Source: Paragordius varius
Lineage: Eukaryota; Nematomorpha
Assembly (NCBI GenBank): GCA_964247055.1
Contig: OZ176053.1
Location: forward strand, 2,604,001 to 2,668,000
Direction: 5' to 3'
DNA length: 64,000 nt
Under the pieces are notes generated by a model. It was given only the letters and a program-made list of their open reading frames with translations, was not told where the DNA came from and did no database searches. Positions 33,060-44,703 of this stretch are shown here, piece after piece; positions within the stretch are counted from its first letter, which is position 1, and each line of letters begins with the position of its first letter. Made by a program: the position numbers and the translations under genes.

Positions 33060-34559
33060 ATGTTGGCCGAAGTTAATAGCACAATCATATTCCTATCCGA
33101 ATTGTTGAAACAAAAATCATGCCTAACGCCTGAAAATCTTAGGTGTTTATGTGAGCGGCTTGAATCTACCCTTACAGAACATTACGCTAACCATTGGTTC
33201 CCAGATAAACCTATGCGGGGGAGTGGATACCGCTGTATTCGCATTAACGGTATACTTGACCCTATTGTGGCCCGAGCCGTAAAACTAGCCGGTTTAGCTC
33301 AAGACTTTATTCACCGAGCGTTTCCTGAAGAACTAACTATTTGGGTCGATCCTGGGGAAGTGGTTTATCGCATTGGAGAGCACGGATCTTTGGGCCGTAT
33401 TTATCCGCCCGGTGTTGGAGTCCTGACGCCCATAGGTCAAAAAGCATGTAATAACAAAAGTAATAAATATCATGCGAATCGATATCGATACACCTTGTCG
33501 TCGTCATCTAACGCCAATGTCAACAATAATAATGTTACTACCTATAATTGCGAAGCGAATAACGATAGTATTTCCCAATCTTCTTATAATCATATCTACT
33601 CTGCAACAATAAGTAATCCGACAACAACACTTTCATCATCATCCAACAAAACTCCCCCCAACATAAATAATTTGGATACGAACCACTACAATTGGCACAG
33701 CCACAAAAAATCATTGCTCAAAGCTTTGAATGGAACCATGACAAGCTCTAAAATGTTTCAAACACCAATGTCTCTATATCCTCAGATTACAACAATCCAT
33801 AAATCAGAATACAATACTAGTGCTACAGGAGATTCATCCTCAGCCATGATACCTCCAAATATATTTGCGTCCTCTTTACCTGAAAAGAATGGTTTTATTG
33901 AAGGACAACAAGTATTTTTTACGCATCAGCCTAATACCACTATTCAACCCAACAATCTTCCACAAGCAACACCAAGGAATAATAATTATAACAGCAGTAC
34001 TTATCGTTTCTATAATCATGCACGGAAACATCGGACCAACACGCCACATATGGCATCTCATCAAGCACCAACATTTATTCCTCCGTCCTCAATCATGCCA
34101 ATGCCAAACACACCATACACTTGGGTAGCAACGCCTAGGAATGCTAGGAACAACCACCCTGAACCAGGAGCTATCTCAGGAAAACTACCTAACAACTTTG
34201 TTTCCAACGACCATAATTGTTGTGGTGAAAGTACGGATAGTGGCAATTTCTACGAAGGCGAGGATGAAGCTTTTGACGATTCTGATGGCCAGCTATCTGA
34301 TCAGGCCGCCAGTAAATCCCACCCCCACAAAAATTTGGTGGATATTTTGTTTCAATCTCAACCTAATAGCAACGGGTCGCTGCCCAATGAAAAATTGGGT
34401 GGTTTTGAAAGCGAAAACACCCATCTCAATACTACTAAAAACAACAATCTATTCAATACCGAACATATAAAGAACCATGTCGGTAATAATAGTTTTGATA
34501 AACAGTCTATCGGTTATGGGTCAGCCAATTCACTTACTATCCACATGGATGATGTTTAA
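33060..34559 (+). CDS. BTG: BTG/Tob family antiproliferative protein, single exon
   Basis: A 499-residue intronless protein. The N-terminal BTG domain (about residues 1-118) is closest to BTG1/BTG2. Box A is HYANHWFPDKPMRGSGYRCI (41-60) and box B is LTIWVDPGEVVYRIGEHGS (92-110). Members bind the CAF1/CNOT7 deadenylase and promote mRNA decay, restraining proliferation; binding residues W46 and the box B region are present. Unlike vertebrate BTG1/2 (about 160-170 aa), it carries a ~380-residue low-complexity tail rich in Asn, Ser, Thr and His with an acidic patch (EGEDEAFDDSDGQ) around residues 400-412. In length it resembles Tob, but I see no clear PAM2 motif. The start fits the family N-terminus (MLAEVNSTIIFLSELL against MIGEIAAAVSFISKFL). 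It is flanked by gene deserts on both sides. Confidence 0.93.
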   Translation: MLAEVNSTIIFLSELLKQKSCLTPENLRCLCERLESTLTEHYANHWFPDKPMRGSGYRCIRINGILDPIVARAVKLAGLAQDFIHRAFPEELTIWVDPGEVVYRIGEHGSLGRIYPPGVGVLTPIGQKACNNKSNKYHANRYRYTLSSSSNANVNNNNVTTYNCEANNDSISQSSYNHIYSATISNPTTTLSSSSNKTPPNINNLDTNHYNWHSHKKSLLKALNGTMTSSKMFQTPMSLYPQITTIHKSEYNTSATGDSSSAMIPPNIFASSLPEKNGFIEGQQVFFTHQPNTTIQPNNLPQATPRNNNYNSSTYRFYNHARKHRTNTPHMASHQAPTFIPPSSIMPMPNTPYTWVATPRNARNNHPEPGAISGKLPNNFVSNDHNCCGESTDSGNFYEGEDEAFDDSDGQLSDQAASKSHPHKNLVDILFQSQPNSNGSLPNEKLGGFESENTHLNTTKNNNLFNTEHIKNHVGNNSFDKQSIGYGSANSLTIHMDDV

Positions 34560-37370
34560 CCCTGCTTAACAATCATTCAAATGATTCAAAAAAATCTATA
34601 GCTTATCAATTTCCTTTTTTCCACTATATTCCTACCAAAGATTATTTGTTTCCAGTGCGACACATCCAAAATTTAATTGTTATGCACCAGACTAGAGATC
34701 TATATATTTTGTGCGCGCTCTATTTAACATTAGTCTTTTATTCTTTCTCATACATAAAAAGAGAGCGTAATATTTTTTTTATATGTTAGTTAGCACAACA
34801 CTTAATGATGTATTCTATTTTCGTTTTTCCGTCACCTCTTTTTTTCAACAACAAAAAAACATGTTGCCATTTATACATAATTATTCGTGTTAATAATTGC
34901 AAAACTACTTTTGAGATATTTGCATTTTTCCTCTCCTCAAAAACCACACAAATCTTTTCTCAAAAAATGATCCATCGTTCTGAAACAATATATTTGCAAT
35001 ATATCCAAGTATAACTGTTTAGAGATTACGAATGATATAATATAATATATATATCTACGACAACAAACGTATAATAATATGTTTATATCATATATAATTA
35101 ATTCTTTTATTAATATAGTAGTTAATTTATAATTTTTGATAAATGTATGTATGTATGTATTATATGGGTATCAAGCAAATAAAATATTATATAATGTCGT
35201 CTAAATTTATTTAATTTTAATATATGTATACATTAAATTATTAAAAATATTTCTTTTTCGTTAATAAAAACAACTAACGACCAACAAAAACAACACATCT
35301 TTTTATTTATATTAGCCATAACTTACACGCGCATATCTAATCTTGGCCACATAATACGTTTTTTTTGCATAAAAATTCCATTTTTTCAGTCGCTTAAATC
35401 TCAAAATTTCATAGTCAGACCATTATCTCGCCCACCCCCCAAAAAAATGTATTTTTATGGTATAAACGCCATATCACATTGTCCTTTAAAAAGTTTGTCC
35501 TGTTGTGTAAAAGACATTAATTCTGAACTAAAAAAAGTTATTTGGCTGCAAAAGTTAATTACACTTTTGGGTTTTTCATTTTTGAGTCCTATTTCTCACA
35601 TTCAAAAATTGTATGGTTTTTTGCACCATTTCTATGAATATTATTATACTTTAAAAATTATGTATATATATGCGCATTCAAGCAGAAAACTGCTGTATCT
35701 TTGAACGCTCATTATTCTTCAATCTTGGCATCATGTATGTAAAATATTTTTTACATAAATTTAACTAAAAATGTATTTATACATAAACACACACACCTCA
35801 ATAAATATGTAAATCAAATTTTTTAACAAGCCTACCTATAGTTTATACTAATTTTCACAATATATTTATATATATACCTCTAATATAATTTTGATCATAT
35901 GGTAATTTCCGCGCATTAAATGACAATAATAATAATTAAAACAAGCAAAAAACAAACGCGTTTTATAATCAACTTTGTTGGAAAAAATTGAAGAATGAAT
36001 GTTATATATCATATATTTTTTTGTGTACTATAATGATAATAATGTTTCATTTATACCTGCCATAGTAAAAAAAAGTATAAATGTGTATTGTTTTTTTACC
36101 TGCATTTTTTTTCCTTACTCCCATTTATAAAAGAAATATTATAATGATAAACTCACAGCACGCATACACACCTACTTTTTTGTGTCGCGTTCATTTTTAT
36201 TCTATTAAAAATGTTTTTTATAGTGTGCGCTAATTATAGAGTTTCCAAACACTACACCTGTCCATTCTCTCTGTTTTAAAACTCTGTGTTGAACTTTTTT
36301 TTTCTTAAAATTGTGTTTTATTTAACTTTTTTTTTAAATCATACTTTCGCGTTTTACACACACTGTGGTCACCTAATTATATGTAATTATTGTCTAAAAT
36401 TTTACGACACACGCTCCTAGGAGGGGACATGAAAATTAAAATATATATAACTTAGAAAAAATAATGATTTAATTTGTCTGTTAATACATTTGTATAAAAC
36501 CCAAAAATAATCCAATTCGCATTTAAGTTGAATGAAGTTGGTTAATTTATATTATTACTAATATAAAAAAATTAATACTTATTTGTCAAATATTATATTT
36601 GTGATCTCCCTTATACGTATATTCATTGCTATAAAAATCACATTTTTCAAAATTAATCATTACATTGAAGCTTTTAAATTTTTTAGTTTTTTCTAGATAT
36701 ACAGTCAATCTATCAATATAAAACTATTACAAATGGCAGTTTTTTTATTTTGTAATAACATTCACTTAACTCTATAAACTTTCCAGCATCTTAAACCGGC
36801 CATATCATGTTTTAATGAATGATTTATCTCAAATATTTATTTTTTAAATTTATTATGACTTTTTTTATATATGAAGCAATAATAAATAATTAATATATAA
36901 CAAAATATTGTAATTTAGCCCAAATAAACTAATATATTTTAACTAATGTGTTTTATATCGAACAAAAAATATATATTTTCATACACATTTGTTTCTGTTC
37001 ATTTATAAATCAATAAAGGTAAGAAAATCTTACATGCATTAGTTTTATATATAAAAGCAGTAATTTGACATTTATATAATTACATTATAAAATTGTATTT
37101 AATATATATATTTATATAACATATCAAATATACCATATACATACTACATACATATTATGCATGATGAAGAATAATAGTGTCAATAATAAATTCGTATCTC
37201 AGCAACATGATAATTTATATATCCCAAAAGAATTTGTGTAGATTTTTTAGGTTAAAAGTAAATTAATAAAACCGATGTGTGAAGAAAAATAAGGAAAATG
37301 CTAATTTCTAGACAAATTTACAGGTGTGATTATAGGCTTCCATGTTTACCAATAATTTTTTTCGTTAACA
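34560..37370 (+). other. 3' flank of the BTG gene, gene-free
   Basis: Probably contains a long AU-rich 3' UTR, with ATTTA-like and TGTATGTATGTATG stretches at about 35142 and several AATAAA signals. The open frame at 35447-35704 has no recognised family. Nothing else identified. Confidence 0.4.
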
Positions 37371-37690
37371 CTTCATGAGCTTTTGGGATAGTTTTATACA
37401 CCAGAGCGATTTGAAATTACAATATCTCTAAAAGTATTTTAGGTCCCAATTTAAAATATGTGTTTTTTAGCCCTTTAATAGGTGATAAAAAAAATTTAAA
37501 ATATAAATTTGTAAAAAAATCCTCATCTCAAACTTTTTGGTCGCAATTTTTTTCTTTTTTAAATCGCTAACGGAATCGGCAATAAATGTATATTATGGTT
37601 AGAAAATGTAAATAATTAATTTTAGTAGGCTTTCAGGTTGAATTTTACCAGCAAAACTTGATAAGTCAGCTGTTTAGTTCAATCGTATTT
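37371..37690 (-). mobile_element. TTAA-ended repeat, family B, copy
   Basis: Starts TTAACACTTCATGAGC with the GGGATAGTTTTATACACC block. The interior is the reverse complement of the 41858-42330 copy (shared AAATCCTCATCTCAAAC). A second reverse fragment is at about 38310-38500. Confidence 0.45.
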
Positions 37691-37719
37691 TAGCGCTGTC
37701 TCAATTTTAGATTCTAGCA

Positions 37720-37996
37720 TAGGGGTGGCCGACACAAATGGCTTCGCGGGCCGCATTTTAACTCAGAAACCCGGTGTACCGCATTCGAAGTATATATGGG
37801 CATTCATAAGGAATTAATTGGATTTTAAACATAAGACTGGAAAATGCAAACACTATATGGAATTTTTTATAGTTCTTGCCAACTGGATAAACTTGAGATA
37901 AATTGTTAATATTTTGTAAACATATTACAAATGGATTTCCAAAATTTTCGTGTGCCGCTTATAAAGTCTTAAATGGCTGCGTGTTGGTTACCCCTG
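37720..37996. mobile_element. hAT-type MITE, family D
   Basis: Inverted ends TAGGGGTGGCCGACAC and GTGTTGGTTACCCCTG, followed inward by GGCTTCGCGGGCCGCATT at left and TATAAAGTCTTAAATGGCTG at right. About 277 bp with no coding capacity. The flanking 8-mers do not match, so the target duplication has decayed or the ends are slightly off. It sits between two reverse family B fragments. Confidence 0.65.
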
Positions 37997-38500
37997 CTAT
38001 GGAAGTTACACTGCAAAAATATTAGCTTTTTTATCTAATGCAGGAGATCAATGTTTTAATTCAATTTTATAGAATGACTTTAAAAACAGTAGTTTATTTA
38101 CAAGATTGAACTTTGGAATATACAATTATCCCAATATGTCATCGCTGACAGAAGATGAAAGCGGAAAATTATTCTCTTTAATGTATTATTAGCATTTTGT
38201 TACCTTTTGATGTAATTTTAAGATTCAGAGAAATTTAAAATTTGATAAGGGGCTAAAGATATTAGACCAAATTTACCAATAAGTCTTCTTTAGCTTTTTA
38301 GGCACATGCTTCAAAAAAAATTAAACTTAAAAATCCACTCAATGTTTTTGGCCGCCACTTTTTTTAAAGTTTTAAAATCGTATTAAGCAAACAAATGTGA
38401 ATTATGGTGAATGTAAATAATTTAGTTCGGAAAGCTTTCGGGTATATTTTAATACTTAATATTTGTTAAACATAAAATCAGCTGCTTTATAAAATTTTAA

Positions 38501-39297
38501 CCAAAACCCTTTTCAAAACAAGTTTATTACAAGTTAAGTTTTTCGAGAAAAAAACTACACCAAAATATAGCAGTCTACAAAAAATAAAAAGGGGCAATGA
38601 AGTGTCAATGCAAAACTTATTTTTTTATAAATAAATATTGAGGACAAGACGTGCCCCTTTTAATTTTACCGTGATTCTTACAATCGTTTGTAATTATTAA
38701 AAAGGAACCAATACCAGAACTTGGGCACAAATATAAAATCAAGCCCATCGAAACTCTTTTTAAATGGTAGACCTTTTTTAGAAGTTATCCAAATAAGGAT
38801 CAGTATTTGCTATCTTATATGATGAATCTTAACAATTTGAAATGCATGGCTAATTTTTGATTTCTTATTTAATAAAGATTTAAAAAATAAAAAATTTTAC
38901 CCATGCACCTAAGTGCATTCGAAATTATTTGAATAGCAATCATTTGTTGTAGAGCGTTTTTACGATTAAAAAAAGTAAAAATTGGAAAATTTGGATTATT
39001 CTCCCAGTATTTTTATTTAAAGGTGGCTAAACATTCGCTTAAGTATATTTTATAGCTTGTAAAAATGTACCATATCAAATTTATTAAAATGGTATATTAT
39101 AGGGATTTGATTACGTTTAAAAATTAAGTTGAATATATCTTTAGACTGTGCGGAAAAAAGGTCAAAAAAAGCATTCAATATAAAAGCTTCAGAATAATCA
39201 TCGAATGATGTATGCGGTTAAAATACTGAAAAAATATAATTTTTTGTTCTTAGCCAAAATCAAATCGCATTTATATCGCACATTAGGTCAAATGAAA
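38501..39297. other. Gene-free stretch with a short foldback
   Basis: AAAAGGGGCA at about 38590 and TGCCCCTTTT at about 38652 form a small inverted pair. At about 39205-39290 there is a fragment of the foldback family seen at 29954 (GTATGCGGTTAAAATACT). Nothing coding is seen. Confidence 0.45.
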
Positions 39298-39886
39298 TTA
39301 ACACTTCGATTCAAATTGGGGTATCTAAATACCCCAGACTAAATTTTAATTAATATTTTTAAAAAAGTATTGAAGAAAACGGTTTCAATTTAAATTTATG
39401 CTTCTATCCTGATAAAAATTAAATAAATATGCCAAAATAGCTTGATAAAATTTTGTTTTGAAAAAAAAGTTCCATCTCAAACTACTTCAACGCCATTTTT
39501 ATTTTACAAAATTTTTACAAAATATCGTCTTCAATTAATTTTAAGGGTAAAACTAAAGCTAATTTTTTAAATAAATTACATTTAAAATTGATAGAAATAG
39601 AAAAAGCGGTTTATTTTGTATTATTTTTTATTTTACAATTTGACACATGTTACGTCGACGAAATTTTTACTTTTGGGTTTTTGCTTAAAATAAGTAATAT
39701 CAAGAATTTTTGAATTAAATTTTTTATATATTTCGGTTTATTAATGTTATATAAGTGCAAAATTTTGTCATGGTTTCGATTCCTTCCATACTTCTTTAAG
39801 TATTTGATTTTAAACAGGCCTGGGGTATCCAACTACCCCAATTTGAATCGAAGGACTAAAATGAGTGTGTTGTATCCAAGTGTTAA
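39298..39886. mobile_element. MITE family A, complete copy 8
   Basis: Best-preserved member. It starts TTAACACTTCGATTCAAATT then GGGGTATCTAAATACCCC, and ends CCCCAATTTGAATCGAAGG then GTTGTATCCAAGTGTTAA. 589 bp, with TTAA at both ends. The interior shares GCTTCTATCCTGATAAAAAT with the other copies. Confidence 0.82.
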
Positions 39887-40317
39887 TATACTTGATGAAA
39901 ACGCGTCTACTAAATTTTATTTGTTAAAATGCATCATAAGGGTAATAAATGCCAAACATTATATATTTCAGGGAATCCTAGAAAGTTTCTTTGAATTAAA
40001 GCTAAAATCAGATTTGCCTTCTATTTTTATCAAACTTGTTATTATGCGGCATGATCTTGATTTTTTAAACTTGTTGTGTGATTTAAAAACCTCCATATAT
40101 ATCAAGAATATTTCTTATATAATTTGATGCAGATCATCTATACGATTTTTGATTTATTGAATTTTTTTACACAAAAATTGTGATTAAACATTTCAGTACC
40201 ATTTTGGTTTTTGGACATAAAAACTTTCAAAATCAAAAAACTTAGCCGATGATTATGCAGTGAATTGTATATGAAAATTTAATATAATATATATTGCTTG
40301 TTTTGTAAAAGTATATG

Positions 40318-40835
40318 ATACTTCCGCTTAATGATTATTGGTGTATCTAATTACCCCAGGCTAAATTTTGGTTGACAGTTTTAAAAAAACTAAAGAAACG
40401 ATCCCAATCTGAATTTATGCCTTTACCCTAATAAAAATATTATAAATAGGCCTTTGAAAAAAGTTCTATATCAAACTACTTCGATGCCATTTTTATTTTA
40501 CAACTTTTGTGCAAAATATCGTGTTCATTTAATTTACATCTAACATTGATACGAACAGAAAGTGGTTCATTTTGTATTATTTTTTAATTTAGCTAATGCA
40601 CACATGTAATGGTGACTAAATTTTTACATTTTGGTTTTAACTCAAAATAAGCATTATCAAGTATTTTTAAATGATTTATTTTTATTTTTCGGGTCATTGT
40701 TAATAAGGGGCAAACTTTTGCCATGGTTTCGATTCCTCCCATATTTTTTGAAGTTTTTAATTTTAAACAGCCCTGGGGTATCCAACGACCCCAATTTAAA
40801 TCGAAGGACTGAAACGTGTTGTATCTAAGTGTTAA
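40318..40835. mobile_element. MITE family A, copy 9
   Basis: Left end eroded (TTCCGCTTAATGATTATTGG then GTATCTAATTACCCCAGG). Right end CCCCAATTTAAATCGAAGG, then GTTGTATCTAAGTGTTAA. The interior is collinear with copy 8. Confidence 0.68.
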
Positions 40836-42830
40836 GTGTAAATTATCAAATCCTTTTTTATGTAAGAGATAATTATATTGAATGCGATATATTGGGTTAC
40901 ATAGTAAATATATGATAATAAAACAAACAATATCTTTTATTGCATAACAACAAGTTTACGGCAAATATGATTTTTACCCTTAACTGCTGTAATCTTTTTT
41001 AAAACCTTTGAAAAATATAAAATTATTGATAATAATTTGTATAGGATAGTTCTTATGATACATGTTAACAAATAAAATTTAGTTAATGCGTTTCTTACTA
41101 TTCTAGTTAATGTTCGTCTCTCTACAAATTCAAGTTATTTATATGTTGTGTTTTTGACAAAATATCTTTATTCGAGGTCAAACAGATTTTTAAAAATGTA
41201 CTCAATATATATAGAATCGTTTTCTTAGAATACCGTATCTACCGCTTTCACTATGCTCTAAAACAAAAAACGCTACCACAATTTTTTAAAATTAAGTTTT
41301 TAAGTAAAATAATGAAAAAAAACTTTTTTTCTCAAACCACATATTCGATTCCCAACACCTGAATATATGTGTGCCATTTTAGAAGGGTCCGAAAAATTAA
41401 GATTTATGATAAGTGACAATAACTCTCTTATACCACTTATATAGTCCAGGCCAAAAACAGTATAAAAAATCAGAAAAATTTATTTATCAAACATATTTTT
41501 TCAGGAAATTTTTTGTGTCTAGCGCGTAAACTATCCGCGCCCCAAAAGTGTTTTTATTGCCTTGAATTATTAAATTCTATTTTTTGATTGTTATTAAAAT
41601 ATAATCAATATCAAGTGATTTTAATATTTTATTTTACAGCATTTAAAAACTTTTGGTTTAACAATTTCTCAACCATAGAGTTTTATTTTATGAGAATTCC
41701 GATAATTAACTTATGATTCGGTTTCAGACAAAAGTATTTTGAATATATAATGGGGATAGCAAAAATATATGTATATTCAGCTTTGATAAGAAATTAAATA
41801 CAATAAAGGCGATGAAGTTAGTCTTATTGTTTTGCAATTTACATTGAAGTTACATATTTAACACTATTACCATTTCACTTTTTTGTCTGGTTTACATATT
41901 ATGGTTGTTTTATATCCGAGAGTTGACTTTTGTAAATAAACTAAAATTTCAGAGTTATTTTAGCTAAGAAATATTGCCAAACATTTTACTCATATATAAG
42001 ATAAAAAACTTATATTTTTTCAGTTTTGTGACTTCTAGAGTACAGAAATGGGACAGCTTCAAAACACAATCGAAATGAAGAGCAGATATTAGAATCCAAA
42101 TATATCAAGTTGCTGGTAAAATGTAGCTTGAAAGCTTTTTAAAGTTAATTATATTCATTTTCTAACCATAATATACATTTATTTGCCTGTTGTATTAGCA
42201 ATTTAAAAAAATAGGAAAAAATGGCTGAAAAAAGTTTGAGATGAGGATTTTTTTAATTTTACATTTTCAAAAAAACTTTTTTTGGATAATACGCCCAAAA
42301 GACCAAAGGCAACTTTTAATATTTTTTAAGATATTTTTAGTTCAAAAAGTAGAAGGAGTGTTAGAACTAAAAATGTTGAAAACAAGTATATGAAGGTAAA
42401 TCGGCATGTTACAAAAACCATTTATCATAAAAATTATTGATATAAAATATGGCTATAAAAAGACGTAAATATTATATTTGTGTACCCGTTAAATTATTTG
42501 TCGGTATTATATTGTGCCCCTTGAGACAAGAAAATTGCCCGTTAAAACTTACAAGCACTGCTCAAGCATATAAAATGTTTCCGAACGATCTCGACATTTG
42601 TGTGCTTATTTTTAGAAAACCAGCGCCTTTTGGAGGGGCTTATAACTTATTATCTTAACTCATTTATATAAAACATTGTTTGTGGTTTTAAAATTACCTT
42701 TATATTTTTTAAAGAAGCAGTTAGCTTTTACCAATATTTAGCTTCAAATGTTGTAATGATAGTTATCTTTAAAATAAATATTAATATTGGCGTTTTTACA
42801 AATAAATATATGTTGTTATGTAAAAATATA
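40836..42830. other. Gene-free stretch with a family B repeat
   Basis: A plus-strand family B copy occupies about 41858-42330 (TTTAACACTATTACCATTTC ...). The open frame at 42449-42658 has an odd cysteine- and lysine-containing composition but no recognisable domain. Nothing else supported. Confidence 0.4.
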
Positions 42831-43654
42831 TTATAAATTATTGATGATTATGTGTCTTATTATGTCATTCCTTCTATCGATTCCAGCTTGCCTGATATTG
42901 GATACATAAGCTGTGTCCTCGTCGAAAATAGTATTTTCTAAATCATTTTCATCAATTTTACCGGTCACCTTTATAGGCCTTCCTTAAATGTCATATAAAT
43001 AACTTGATTTAAATAGAGATTGATTAAAATTAAAAAATTGTATTTGATACCGATTACCCCCGTACGTATCAGGATGAGATGTTGAATGTCCGGTGGATGG
43101 AGCAAACCTAAAAATATACGGAACGCAAAAATTTTGGAACAGGATTGATGTAAATATACCGATTATCCAATTTAATTATTTTTTCAGAAGGCCGATTGTC
43201 TACCCCAGGTGTCATGCCGTGTTTCGGCTTATAATTCATAATTACATAATATCATCTTGCGAAGCAGATTAAGGGATGCTCACCCCGTCCTCCAAACCAA
43301 GTCAGGATTGCACTTAAGTTCGGATGTTATCATCCATCATTTTCGTCTCTACTTTGGTTGTTTCGATCCCTAAATCGGTCATTTTGCTTGCTAAAGCTTT
43401 CCAGGCCAAAAGCTAATGACCCCGTCAAAATTTTTTTATCAGAATGAAGCACGGATATCTATAAACAATTTGAAAAAACTTTTCAATCGCAAACACATCC
43501 GGAGCAAAAGTGTTGTCTATATTCACCAGCCTAAAATTTTTTTTAAATTGCCACATCATAATATTTAGAAAGGGGTTAAACCAGGTCAATCTAACTTGAT
43601 AAGCCTGCAGAACACCACTCATTTCCCTTCAATGCAAAAGTCTTTACGGGGCAT
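42831..43654 (-). CDS. Unrecognised multi-exon gene candidate
   Basis: I do not recognise the product. On the minus strand several segments look coding and are separated by possible short GT..AG introns. The last segment (42982-42831) reads KVTGKIDENDLENTIFDEDT and then YVSNIRQAGIDRRNDIIRH to a TAA stop. Before it, about 43107-43058 reads FAPSTGHSTSHPDTYGG, and about 43226-43159 reads KPKHGMTPGVDNRPSEKI followed by IKLDN. Joining these across introns of about 52 and 75 nt keeps frame. Further up (about 43460-43335), HSDKKILTGSLAFGLESFSK also looks coding. A possible ATG is at 43654, 135 bp from the divergent MBLAC1 start, echoing the head-to-head pairs elsewhere. GC content is higher than the flanks. 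The exon structure is uncertain. Confidence 0.4.
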
Positions 43655-43789
43655 TGATTAAAAAGTTTGATTTAATCTTAAAATATTTAAGTATTTAATT
43701 TTAATTATCTTGAAGATTATGATATATTTTTATTATTATTTATTTGTGATTTTTTTGAGTAAAATAATTATTATATGAAAAAATAGGAT

Positions 43790-44571
43790 ATGACTTTTCA
43801 CAATTACAATCCTTGTAAAATTTGTATCTTATTCACGCCCTTAGAATTACATCATATGGATGAATGCGAAATAATTGTATTGCGTGCAGGATATAGTGAA
43901 CCATATGGAAATAATTCCCGTGCTAACTCCACTATTACGGTAATCAAATATCAAGATAAGACAGTTATATTTGATGTTGGAAGCCCATATGATAAAAACA
44001 CTTTGATCAACAGTTTTTAGTTTTTATATTTCAGCTGCTAACAACGTAGGAATCAGTATTGATCAAATATCGCATGTGGTCTGTTCTCATGGTCATTCGG
44101 ATCATATTGGAAACCTAAATCTTTTTACCTCAGCCAAAAAGTTTATGGTAGGATGTGACATTTTTTTAAATGATGTATATGAACCCTTCCCGTTTGCCAA
44201 TGTAAGATTTGCGTTTCTTTATATCGTTTAATTTTTATGAATTTAGACTTCTGAATACCTCCTAGATGGAATAAATATTTTTCATACACCAGGACACACT
44301 TGCCACGACATTTCCCTTATTGTTAAAAATATAAATTTGGGTACAGTTGCTATATCAGGTAAATATTTTTGCTTAACACTATATAGGCGATCTGTTTGAA
44401 AAAGCTGAAGATTTGATTGACCCCTGTATATGGAAAACCAATAGTTTTGATCCAACCTTGCAACTAAGAAATCGCGAAAAAATATTATCATTTGCTGATT
44501 ACATTATTCCAGGCCATGGTCCTATATTCATGGTCCCACTGAATGTAAAAAGAAATGTGATTAATAAATAA
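43790..44571 (+). CDS. MBLAC1: Metallo-beta-lactamase domain protein 1
   Basis: MBL-fold hydrolase related to human MBLAC1 and nematode SWIP-10. Exons 43790-44012, 44035-44201, 44247-44358 and 44387-44571 keep frame and give 228 residues (human 266). Introns are 22, 45 and 28 nt. Seen: the N-terminal strand VLRAGYSEPYG and VIFDVGSPYD, the zinc-binding box SHGHSDHIGNL (H93, H95, D97, H98), the second metal site TPGHTCHDISL, AISGDLFE supplying the bridging Asp, and the late PGHGP histidine. An alternative start is the ATG at 43856 (MDECEIIV), which lies nearer the conserved region; the 22-residue extension is not conserved. The family is reported to act on histone pre-mRNA or in glial/glutamate homeostasis; nothing here distinguishes these roles. 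Confidence 0.95.
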
Positions 44572-44643
44572 TCCATATTGGTGAAAGTTAAAACTATCAA
44601 TAATAATATTCATTTTACTGACTATTAGGTTTATTGGCTGAAG

Positions 44644-44703
<60 letters not shown>

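Noticed and set aside
33865-34470. Additional open frames overlapping the BTG gene on both strands
   Set aside because: Shadows of the long, Asn-rich BTG frame; no domain.
42449-42658. 69-residue frame as a small gene
   Set aside because: No recognisable domain and no splice partners; may be part of an unidentified repeat.
43159-43226. MTPGVD motif as a group II intron reverse transcriptase
   Set aside because: Only six residues match; no polymerase blocks nearby and no ribozyme structure.
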